A stretch of 64,000 nucleotides of DNA from Stenopsyche tienmushanensis (Eukaryota > Arthropoda > Insecta > Trichoptera > Stenopsychidae): assembly GCA_008973525.1 (NCBI GenBank), contig WACJ01000503.1, positions 2,108,001-2,172,000 of the forward strand, written 5' to 3'. The notes beneath the pieces were generated by a model, which did no database searches, was not told the origin of the DNA, and saw only the letters and a list, made by a program, of their open reading frames with translations. The first letter of the stretch is position 1; each line of letters begins with the position of its first letter. This document shows, piece after piece, positions 52,321-62,350 of this stretch. The position numbers and the translations under genes were made by a program.

Positions 52321-52824
52321 ACTCGATAATTGGATATTATGTTGAAAATTGAATTTATATAATGTATTCTTTTTGTATGAAGGAAATAAGGACATTAACA
52401 TTACCTTGGGATTATATAATAGCCTATTTTTCTATGTCTTCATTTTCAAAATAATAAAGCGTGTGTTCAAAATAAGCTTGATCAAGTAAAAAAGAAGATA
52501 TTGAAAATAAATAGAATTATTTTTATAACCAAAAACAACACGAAAAATGATTGTTTTGCCATTGTATTTCGCGAAAGAGTATATTTATACAAATTAAATC
52601 TTAACTGAATTCTTGGAAAGTAATTAAAATTATCGATCAAAAGCCAATGACTCCCTTTTAAGGGTATTCCAAAACCAATCTAGACATATAAGATTCTGCT
52701 TGGGAAATAACTAGGGGTATAATCGTGAATTCTAGAGAGCTAGGAGTGTCTTTTACTAGGTTTTACACATAAGTCCTATGTCTTAAATGTCAGGTTTGTC
52801 GAAATATAGTTTTTTCGACATTTT

Positions 52825-52880
52825 GAAAAAATACCCAAAATTACATATATTTAAATGTGTAATTTTGGGTTGTATTTTTT
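52825..52880. repeat. Hairpin with 12-bp and 9-bp stems
   Basis: CCCAAAATTACA (52834-52845) pairs with TGTAATTTTGGG (52858-52869). Outside it, AAAAAATAC (52825-52833) pairs with GTATTTTTT (52872-52880) across a 2-nt bulge. The loop is 12 nt. Could be a short MITE or a transcribed hairpin. Confidence 0.7.
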
Positions 52881-54810
52881 TAATCTATGATCGTAATAGT
52901 ACAAAATAACTGTAAGTAAATAAGTATTTTGCAATGTATTTTTGATTTAAATAAGTCATTATTTTATGCAATTGACTTAAAGAAAATTACTTCTGAGCTT
53001 CCAAAGTCACATAAAATGTGCAAACGAATAAGAAGTGTTATCTTCTAAATTATTTAAACAAAAAAACCAACAACTATTTTGAACTTAGTTTAATTTTAAA
53101 AGTTTTCTAGATTATACCATTTCCAATGATATGCTACATGTCATATAAATTATTTAATAAGTCAGTTAAACTTGAAGAGGTACCAGTTTGGCAAGATCAG
53201 GGTTAAGAAAATACTTTTATATGTAAGCACTACACCTTTTTTGTTTTAACAGTAGTTGTCTAAAGTAGCATTTCTGCTTTAATTTTTGCAAAGGCGGCGC
53301 TTATTCCTTCAATTTAGGATTTATTTTGTGAGCACCTGTTATGTATTTTTTTTTGTAGCCCTATTTCGTGCCTCATACGGTTTCCAGATCTGACACCAGT
53401 GGATTAGTGGAGTGGACACTACTAAATAGATCGTGATTGAGAAAGTTACAAGTTCAACTATTTGAAATTGAAAAAAAGTAATATAGTTTTTAATTACATT
53501 TTAATATGATGTTTGCTATTTTTATTGTTTAAGAGAATGACGTCAACAAAAAAAGTAGCTTTTTGTATAAGTTCAAATTGTGGTACAGTGCAGTGAAAGC
53601 AGGTAGAAATATTAACTGAGCATTCGGAGAAAGATCGATTTGTGAAAAAATATTTCGAAAAGGGCAAAAATAATGTCGAATAATGTCGCTGGATAAGTAG
53701 GTACTGCACGAACTGTCAGAAGGCTAAAATTGAGGCACTTGGAAGTGTTTACTTCGTTGACAAATTCAAATACATAACAAGATTTCAAATAAGTCATATT
53801 TACTTGAATTTACTACGTATAAACGTTTTAAATTACCTAATAAAAAAGCGGATAATATCCGAATAATTTTATAAATATTCGAATTTACGAATATTTATAT
53901 AGCCAAATATATTCGAATTTCGAATACTCGATTGGGACCCCTAGAAAAAACTATCTTCTCTAGTTATTCAAAAATTCCAATCATAATGATTTTGCGAATT
54001 TTTAGAGTTTTTTTTAGTGAGAGCCTTAAAAATTAACAAATACTATAAAGAAGATCGAAGTCTTGTCGATCGAATCTAGTTGGATCGAAATATAATTTCA
54101 GTATTCAAAACAATTTTTATATCAGAATTTCTACTTATTTCTTAGATGGCTTGATGGTCATGTAAAAACTAGATCTTATCTACATATAAATGTATTTATG
54201 ATGAAGAAACATATCTATGTTTAATCCTTTTATATATTTTACATGATCTATCGATTATTGAATTAGCATTTCGAATATTTTAATAGAAGAGCCTTTCAAT
54301 CATTTGTTAATTCAAAGATATTGGAGTGGCTTTTTATTGCTAATCACTCAATTTCTTTGACATTTTCCCCTAATTCTTATTAGTACATGAGGTAGTGACA
54401 TTGTGTGTAATTATCAATACAAAGCTGTTTCTTTCTCATTTTTTTGTTTTGATATAGAAAGTAAACAAAACTGCAGTTAACCGCAATGATTGAAAGCTTA
54501 ATAGACTATATCTTTCCTAATTTACATTTTATAAAAACCGTCTGAGCTGAAAAATTAGCTTTGTAAAAATGGATGCAAAATTTCGGTCTTTGCCTCCCGT
54601 ACTTTATATTCAATAATTTAAAAATGGTTAAATATGAGATGAATCCTAAATTTAAATCATCGTAAAAAAAAGATAACAATTGGATATTTAAATTATGTTA
54701 TTTTCCATAGCAGATTTCATTTTTACCCATTATGAAATTGGTTTCATAAGGAATAATTTATACAAATCTTGAAATAAATCAATGCTAGTGTTTTTACAAT
54801 ATTCGCACTT
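52881..54810. other. AT-rich region with a possible hAT terminus at 53946
   Basis: No supportable gene. Near 53840-53946 are repeated ATTCG/CGAAT words ending in CGATTGGGACCCCTAG. On the minus strand this reads TAGGGGTCCCAATCG, like hAT-family termini. A weaker match, CTAGGGGTATAATCG, near 52709 could be the opposite end, but no 8-bp duplication was found. Confidence 0.35.
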
Positions 54811-55000
54811 TATATCAGGTCAGTCCAAAACTTCGTGCGCACTTTTGTTAAATTTTGAAATATTGTAAATAATTTAACTTTTAATAAAACAAACATTTTT
54901 AATAGGAAAGGTCCTTATTATTTGATCCATCGTTTCTTGTCATATCTTCAAATATTTTATAAAAATCAATAATCAACGGTTTTAATGGGATAAAAAGCTT
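54811..55000 (-). mobile_element. Possible mariner terminal repeat and transposase tail
   Basis: AGGTCAGTCCAAAACTTCGT followed by GCGCAC, near 54818-54845, resembles mariner terminal repeats of the type ...CAAAA-GTTCGTGCG. Just inside it, the minus strand reads RYDKKRWIK, loosely like the C-terminal RYxKCI...G block of mariner transposases. No matching second end was found. Weak. Confidence 0.35.
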
Positions 55001-56468
55001 TCCCTTGATGACAAAGATCAACAAATTGGAATTAATATGCGTAAAAGAATGATTAAATGATTGAGTGCATCCTTATGTTAAATGGCGTAATCGTTTTTTG
55101 GAATTCACTTGGACAGGTGCAACTGATCAGAGCAATCCAGCAGAGGCTTCCAGACACTCGTTTTTTGCCAACGGCTATTGTTGGATAGTTAACACGCACT
55201 TTGCACATATTTAGCAGAATACAATTATTAGAGGCGTTAACTTTGTTGGATTTTGACACCTCCTGGATGGACATTGATCCCTATTTAGGAAGGAATGCAA
55301 ACGACGTCGAAAGCCCAAATTTTGATACGCCGTTTGACGGTTAGTATTGGATCACAGATTTGCTGTTGCATAGTAATTTATATCATTTTATTTTACTTTC
55401 TGGTGAGACCGATAATTTGGTAATTCACTGATAAGGACTCGATCTTTACTCGCGTGTATTATTATGCTTTACAAAGTATCTTCAACAAAAGGAAAGTTTT
55501 GAATGGGGCAGCAATTTAACATTCACAGTAAAGCATGTAAATACACAAACGTATTTGATAATCATGAGGTTTGCAGCCTTAAAAAAATTGACAGCAAGAA
55601 AGTAATATTAACGACTTAACAAACCTGTTTTATTCAATAAATCCTTTCATTGATAAACGAACTCTTGTACGAAATATTATATGATGTGTCTTAATGACAA
55701 TGCTTGGAGGGAAGAAAATAGGAATAGGCTGGATGAATTTATGAAAGATATAAAGTCTTCAATTACTACTAAATTTGTCATTTAATATCATATCGAATAT
55801 GTCAAGAGTAAGAATATAAAAAAAGTATTTTATTTTAATCAATATACCCTTCAACAACTTATAGTAATATATTAAGAACAGGTGGAATTTTATGATATTC
55901 ATGCTGAATACATCAAAATGAGTTATTTTAAATATTTTTTATACTGAATTTGTATTTACTATAAATAAAAATATTCTTATGGCGAAATTATTTTGCCTAA
56001 GTGGTGCTGATTTGGAATGTCATCAGAAAACGAGAAAAACGCAGGATAAATTAGGGAGAAAAATAGGAATCAAATTGCATTTGTCTATGGACTACCATCT
56101 TCACATTTGGAAGATGCGTGCACATAATATGACCACGAATCCGTGTGGTCTCTATTGTAACAAAATCACTATGATTATACATAGGACTTATAACAAGGGA
56201 CTTCAAGCTCAGTGAATACTTTGTTGCCTTGTTAACAAAAGGCAAAACAATGCAGACAATAGGCTAAGTGAAAATTATCAATGAAATAGTTAATAACAAT
56301 AGACCCGTGCTGATTTCGGCATAAGCACGAAAGGTGCTTTTGAGGGCGAAGAAGGCTGATTATGCATATGATGTCTGAGGTAATAAAAGAACGAAAGTGT
56401 TTCTTTCAAAATGGTATTCACACGATCTTTATCTAATTGTATGGGATGAGACGTGCGGCCAGATTCCG

Positions 56469-56520
56469 AACAGCATTATGGTCAGCAGTCCCCATGACGT
56501 CGGGTTCGAATCCTGCTGTT
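56469..56520 (+). repeat. tRNA-like segment with box B, possible SINE head
   Basis: AACAGCA (56469-56475) and TGCTGTT (56514-56520) are perfect complements around a 52-nt unit holding a perfect box B, GGTTCGAATCC (56503-56513), and GTCA/TGAC pairing. Too short for a cloverleaf. A related GTCGGGTTCGA string occurs at the 39.8 kb tRNA-like segment, which suggests one SINE family. Confidence 0.4.
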
Positions 56521-56739
56521 TTTGATCATATCTATAGGCTTTATCTGCTTCCGGAGATGACAGACCAATTCCATTTATATTTTTTATCAATTATTATTAG
56601 GATTTATTCGCCTATAAAGCTATATGTCAATGGATTTCGATAGTTTTTTGTAACACATTGACGAAAGGCAAAATCAGATAAAACATCATATAATAATCGC
56701 TGCTAAAGTCAGTTTTGAAGACAAATAGACGCTAAATAT

Positions 56740-56968
56740 CACGTTGTATCACAAAAACCGGTTTAAATATAACGGTTTATTTCGGTTTACGACGTGTCTT
56801 ACGCGAAAGAGAATTTTATTAATTCTATGATATGAATTTCTAATTTCTATAATTTCTATGATATGAAATGAAAAATACCTTTAATTTTTTCGAATCAAAA
56901 CCGAATCGATATGTATTTTTGAAACTAAATGAAAACCAAAACGAAATAAATAATGGTTCGACGCCCTG
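56740..56968. mobile_element. Possible small hAT-type inverted-repeat element
   Basis: The right edge reads ATGGTTCGACGCCCTG; on the minus strand this is CAGGGCGTCGAACCATTATT then TATTTCGTTTTGG, like hAT termini. The left part has AACGGTTTATTTCGGTTT, which resembles that inner sequence in opposite orientation. TCTATGATATGAA occurs twice in the middle. The left boundary and an 8-bp duplication are not evident. Confidence 0.35.
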
Positions 56969-57689
56969 TATATTTCTATAGTTCTGCTCTAAAATCAACA
57001 GTATTTCGATAATATATGCGGCAATTTATTGTTTTTGAAATTTTGTCAAAATAATCAGAATCTAACGGTTTATATAGCATTAAATTTTCATTATAAATAC
57101 GGGGTGCGGCAGGGAAACTTCCTTATTTAAAACACGCGCTCTGATCATGTTGACTATTTTTTACCAATGCGTTTTATGTTTTTTTTTTGCGAATAAAATT
57201 TACTTTTGAGTGTTTTTTCAAAATACGTTTTATAATAGCTTTCAAATTAATCGATTCAAAATTATTTAAAACAACCAGAATGCTATCACGAACGTAGTTA
57301 ATACTCTCATAAATCTTAAATCTATATACACAAAAATAAAGGTGTGTCAGAGTGTAGTCAGCTTGCGCGCAGTCGGCGTGAGAGCAGTTTGAAAGTTCCA
57401 GATACATTCCTATACCGTTCATCCGATTGAGATGAAAATTTGGTGAGTTATTAGGTGTGTATCCAAAAAGGTTTTACATTAGCACAAGCATTATTCGTAT
57501 GCGGAATTTGTTTTGTAAACGTTTAACGTATGCATCATGTTGGCGCATATTAGTATGGTGGTTGTTAAAGTAAAAACAAGCATATTAACCGTCGATATCT
57601 TATGTAATTGCCAGGCGTTTGATTTTTGATGGATTATGCCGTGAGATGGTAAGACACAATCGTCATCATTTAAATTCATACCTGGTATA

Positions 57690-58481
57690 TTAGGGAGACC
57701 TATAAGTAATCAATTATTTAGAGAGCGTGTCGTTACATGTCAGTTATCGCTGAGGCGTCGACTAGAGACTCTAAACCTCATTTAATCACCAACAGATAAA
57801 AGTAAACTCGTTATCTATACCATGTCAGACACACAGCCGTCAGACGAACATATTCATCATCTTATGCTCTTCCACATTAAAATGGGTTTTAACGCAACAC
57901 AGACATATAAGAAAATTTGTGGTGTTTACGGCAAAATTCTTAAAGTCAACAAGTGTCAACGATGGTTTCGAAGATTCTCAAGTGACAATTTTAGCCGAGT
58001 TGATGACCACCGAAGTGGGAGACCTACTGAATTCGATACCGAGCTGCTGAAATCGCTAGTGGATTCAAATCCAAAATTGAGTGTGACAGAAATAACGTCA
58101 AGACTACTTGGTCAACAGTGCAGACATTTGCACGCGATTGGTAAAATTTACAGAGAGACGTTTGGATTCCTCACCAATTGTATGACACAAACAGGGATCA
58201 ACGACGAAGTTGCTGCACATCGCTTATAACTAGACACCTTAACGAGCAATTTATACACCGAATTTTGAAATGTAAATGAAGTTGAAATTCACCTAAATAA
58301 CTATTTTTCGTCAAAGTCAGCCTCTTTTTATAAAAAAAGAAATTGAAACTTTGCCTGAAAGATGGCAAAGAGTTGTAAATGATGATGGAAATTATATAAT
58401 TGATTGAACAATTAAAATAAAATCGTAATAATTTTTTTTCGTTTTAATTCGAAATAATTGATTACTTATGGGTCTCCCTAA
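57690..58481 (+). mobile_element. Internally deleted mariner element (792 bp) with intact ends
   Basis: Terminal inverted repeats of 30 bp differ at one base. Both start TTAGGGAGACC and continue ATAAGTAATCAATTATTT (57690-57719 and 58452-58481). The TA target duplication is at 57688-57689 and 58482-58483. Full mariners are about 1.3 kb, so about 0.5 kb is missing, and it comes from the middle of the transposase. With intact ends the copy could in principle be moved by a transposase made elsewhere. The ends are far less decayed than the other relics in the window, suggesting a younger insertion. Confidence 0.92.
57822..58407 (+). pseudogene. Mariner transposase, N-terminus and C-terminus joined by deletion
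   Basis: ATG at 57822 opens a 135-codon frame. Residues 1-95 hold the mariner helix-turn-helix DNA-binding region (HLMLFHIKMGFNATQTYKKI, RWFRRF, GRPTEFD, LLKSLVDSNPKLSVTEI). HRHLHAIGK-type sequence follows, damaged by small indels. The frame breaks at about 58226; NEQFIHRIL then appears in another phase, just before where the first catalytic motif (TCDEKW) should be. Sequence resumes at the far C-terminus (HLNNYFSSKSASFYKK, then ETLPERWQRVVNDDGNYIID, stop 58405-58407) with one more frameshift. All three catalytic residues are therefore absent. A truncated protein could still bind the ends, but that is speculation. Confidence 0.9.
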
Positions 58482-58483
58482 TA

Positions 58484-61400
58484 TTTGAACAAAACAGTGG
58501 TTTTCAATAATTGATACGTGTATCAGCGTGATAAAATACAAAAAGTAACTTTTTGATTTAAATTTAAGTAACTCACCCAGGCGCCGGCAGTTTTTCCGCG
58601 TCCATGAGCCCGACAGGAGACTCGAAATATCGGAAAGAGGTACATTTGAATTCTTAATATACTTGTTTTTCAGCGTAATTAAAAATATATAAAATAATTT
58701 CAATAAACTGAATTAAAATACAAATACTTTATTTCTATTCATGACATTCTGAGGTTAAACTACCTTCAATATGATATTTTTAAAAAATATCTCTAGATTT
58801 CTCAATTCAGTTGTATAGGATTATAAAAATAGGTTATATTTTAGACATGAAGAATCACAAGCGAAGAAGTTGACTCCGAGCCACCTCGAAGAAGTGCATA
58901 AATGCATTTGATTACGCATGCACGTGCCGGCGAGTTTGTGCACCGTTTCCGGTCTTCCGGTGGCAAGCAGGTGGCTATCAACCCCAAAGTTGAACAATCG
59001 ATAGTAATATTTTCGGATTCGAACCAAACGTTGGATATCCGGAAATCGCATTTGTCAATGTGCCAAAGCTTCGACACTATGACACGGAGTCGATTCCTGG
59101 AGCTATTAGCATTTTATCGCCATCTCTTTTGGCAAGGACAAAGCGATATAACTCAAGGATCCCGACGATGTAAAACTGTCACATAATGTCAAAACGTATT
59201 AAATTCGAATCAACATGTGATAAAATGAAGGGCACCTTTTTTACGAACTGCCGTGTCTTGTTTTAATTTTGTTTGTAGGTTTTCGCAAAAAAATATGCTT
59301 AGGACGCTCCTCGTTTTGAACTTTTTATCATGTTTTTTAATATTACTTTTGAGCGTTCGAAGAGCTTCTGCGGGGTCTTAAAGACCACCCCAGGGGCCCT
59401 GCCTCCTGTCCTAGTAAACCTCATCAATCATTTTATACGTGTAACATCTTCACCATAAGATAATCAACGCCAGTGCGAAATGAATCAATACGAGATTGGA
59501 TTAAGACCACCACCATAAAAACGGTTGCATCGTCAATTTTTTATAAGGCTTGTCCAAATACAGGGTGCTTAATTACAATCTAGCTACTTTAAAACAAACG
59601 ATTTCCAAAAATATAAATTAACTTGGTGCAGTCTATTCTATGGAATTTTCTTAGTATATAACCTTTTTAAAATGTGGTCGCTAAAAATTCCCAAATCTAA
59701 ATCATTGTACTAACTACAAATCTGTATAAAAATACAAGCCAAGTTAAAATCATATGTATGTCGAAAATACTGGTAGAAAAAGTCACTCATGAAACAAATT
59801 TGGTAGAATTAGTATTCATGATAAAATTATAGTTATAATTAGAACCCTATTATGCGTTTGATTCTAGTTTCATGCTTCGTAAAAGTGGAATTTTAATAAA
59901 GATTTTATATAAGACGTATGGGTTACATGTATTTGTCTAAAATATATTTAAAGTGTTTTATCTTTTTTTGACCCGGTAATTTTTCACTTGATTTGATCAA
60001 GCCCCCTAATTGATTAAATACATTTTTGGCTATGATAATTCGAATTTTATCAACCTCCAAATAAATCACACCATAACTGAGCTTCCTAAGAGCCCCTAAA
60101 ATAAATACGTTTTCCGGTGTAAAAAAACAGATCTTGCTTAATTACGGACAAAACAAATTTAAAGATGCTCATTTATCCGCCCACCGAAGGCGGTGGCAAA
60201 ACCATTCTTTACTACATTTGTGTTGTTAATTAAAAACAAAATGGCTGATTAAGATACGAGTTATGGGGGCAAAAAATGATATATTTAATTACCGATGTTT
60301 CTTGGTTTTTTACTATGAATATCGTAAAATTTTGGGTTTTTTCGTGAATATTTCTGTGTATTTTTGAACATCTGTATCAATATAATTTATGATAGATATA
60401 AAGAACATCCCGTCTTCTCATGTAACATATAGACTTTTAATAATGTAAATCGTTATGGACTTTTAGAAATTTATTCAATTTTATGTCAACAATCATCCAT
60501 TGATGATCCATGATTATTATGCATTCATATTTATATAAGCTTCCGTGCATGTTACCTTTTATTATACATTTTTTTCACGTTAAGATATCAAATTTAGGGT
60601 TATATTTATAGAATAAATAACAGTACGCCAATGAAATATTTTATATGCAAAGTTTATTTAATATTTCCATCTCATTTTTATTGATGTAACTGGTTTACAA
60701 GAAACGCTTGTCATTCATCGAACTATATTTTATCGATGAAATTACTCTCAAATTTATATAACAATATTATAAGATATTCCTGGTAAAAGACTTTCATATT
60801 CCTATTTTAAAGTATCCAACTACTTTTGATTTACTCTCAATTATCCGGTTTGCGGATTATTCGTGCCTGAAAGATATTAATTATTTAAAAAAAAAAACTA
60901 CTTATATGATTGTGAAACGCACACAACAAAATGAACACAATAGTAAAAAATAATGAGGCAACTCCCGAACAGGTCAAGATTAAAGAAACAAAATTCTTCA
61001 AAGTGATAAGGATGATGCACAAAGTGATGAGGATGATACAGGGCCGTAATAAGGGTGTGGCAAAGCAGGCGTCCGCCACGGGCGCAACTGAGCTTGGGGC
61101 GCAAAACGCAGGATACCGTCCGGTTTTATAATATTATATATACTAAGTTGTCCAATCCTCCTTCGTCATCGCTTAAACATTGAGTAAACCTAGCTGGCTT
61201 TTTAATGAGAAGTCGTAATCATTCTGTAGACATTTTCGGGTATGGCGTCCGATCGTGAGACGCTCATTCATCATGTCAGCGGTCCGAAAAGCAGCCCGGT
61301 TGGCCCACAAAAAACTTATGGTCATTCCATCCTCTTTTAGGGTTTTTATTCGGAGATAAATGCGTACCCGGGGCCTTCTATGATCTGGACGATCATGAAA

Positions 61401-61860
61401 CCCCTCTTAGAGGCTAACTTGCACAGTTAAATCGCGACAAATGAGGTCGCGAACGAATCTAGTCATACCCCCACCCATAAAAACTATATATATTTATTAA
61501 TCTTACTAATTTATGCTGCTATGTTAGATAGTTTTTATAGTTTTAAGTTGCAAAATTTAGCTAGTTTATAGAGGCACTATAAATTATATTGCAAGGGGTT
61601 CAGATTTTTTCAGAATTTCATATGGTGTACCAAATACATATCATGGTAGCGCGGGGATATAAACATATCATGGTTCGTTAGATCGTGTATTTTTGGAGCT
61701 ATTTTCGTATATTATTTTAATATATTACATTTATAAAAGTATTATTGAACTTTTTTAAAATGGATTTCTGGGTAGGGGGGGGGGGGGCAAGTTAGAATAG
61801 GGGCAAAGAGAATGAAATGATATAACTGAAATACGTGGATTAATATAACTGAAAATTTGA
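58484..61860. other. Gene-poor region with GC-richer islands
   Basis: No supportable gene. Islands lie at about 58850-59210 (58921-58980 has 37 G/C of 60), 59340-59560 and 61160-61470. Frames are open on both strands in the first one. ACTCTCAATTATCCGG near 60833-60848 resembles the Tigger terminus seen at 62320-62348. A 12-14 G homopolymer lies near 61775-61788. Confidence 0.45.
58850..59210. promoter_or_regulatory. GC-rich island with overlapping open frames, function unknown
   Basis: A 94-codon frame on + (58902-59186) overlaps 76- and 78-codon frames on -. None has a recognisable domain, splice context or matching partner. GCAGGTGGC (E-box CAGGTG) and GAACAATCGATAG (SOX-like ACAAT and ATCGAT) are present. 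I favour a regulatory or conserved non-coding element over a gene. Confidence 0.3.
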
Positions 61861-61871
61861 ATGGTGAAAAC

Positions 61872-62348
61872 ATGGAGGAGTGGCTCGATCATGATTTAAA
61901 TGATCCAGATTTTGAATGCATGGATGATGCAGATATCCTTTCTTTTATTTCTCAAGAGAATGATTTACCAGTGATTATATTAGTCATAAAACGGCGTTGA
62001 ATTATGTTGAAACATTGCTAGATTACACTAAACAAAAAGGATTTGTATAAAATAATATAATAACTTTAAGAAAAATTCGAAGCGATGATAGAAATTTGTT
62101 TAAAATATCTCAAAAACAAATAAAAATACAGATTTTTTTACTAACTTCTAACGGCCACTTGACTGCTTAACTATAAGCATTTTTTTTAATAAATAATAAG
62201 TATTAAAATCACAGAACAAAAAGCTGTATTGCAAATATTATATTATATTCGAAACCAAGTAGAAATTTAATGATTTGGATTATCTATATTTTCCAGTTTT
62301 CCATGTCCGTCCTCTTCAGAATTAGCCCGGATAATCGAAAGTCTACTG
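61872..62348 (+). pseudogene. Tigger transposase C-terminal relic with 3' terminal repeat
   Basis: The + frames read EEWLDHDLNDPDFECMDDAD, ILSFISQEN, then SHKTALNYVETLLDYTKQKG, TLRKIRSDDRNLF and QKQIKIQ. This is the order seen in the acidic C-terminal tail of Tigger/pogo transposases. Stops and frameshifts are present and the DDE core is absent. The 3' end ATTAGCCCGGATAATCG then AAAGTCTACTG (to 62348) reverse-complements to CAGTAGACTTTCGATTATCC, a Tigger-style terminus, followed by TA at 62349-62350. It differs from the CACTCAAA family of copies A-C, so a second Tigger lineage is present. Confidence 0.75.
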
Positions 62349-62350
62349 TA

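Larger units (their letters stand above)
46768..52824. other. Gene-poor region with GC-richer islands
   Basis: No supportable gene. Islands lie at about 47030-47400, 47690-48150, 48230-48450, 50980-51430 and 51730-52320. The (ATC)n-like run near 47191-47207 and the palindromic pair GACACAA/TTGTGTC at 50213-50228 are the only other structures noted. Sequence at about 49620-50090 has repeat-like style but no partner in the window. Confidence 0.5.
55001..57687. other. Region without supportable genes; tRNA-like and hAT-like pieces
   Basis: Short frames only; 55053-55274 (-) and 55979-56215 (+) are unrecognised. A tRNA-like segment is at 56469-56520 and a possible hAT end at 56740-56968. GGGGTGCGGCAGGGAAACTT near 57102 looks like a transposon terminus, without a partner. 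A GC-richer patch lies at 57340-57450. Confidence 0.4.

Noticed and set aside
55053..55274. 73-codon minus-strand ORF next to the possible mariner end
   Set aside because: It does not match mariner transposase motifs in the expected order.
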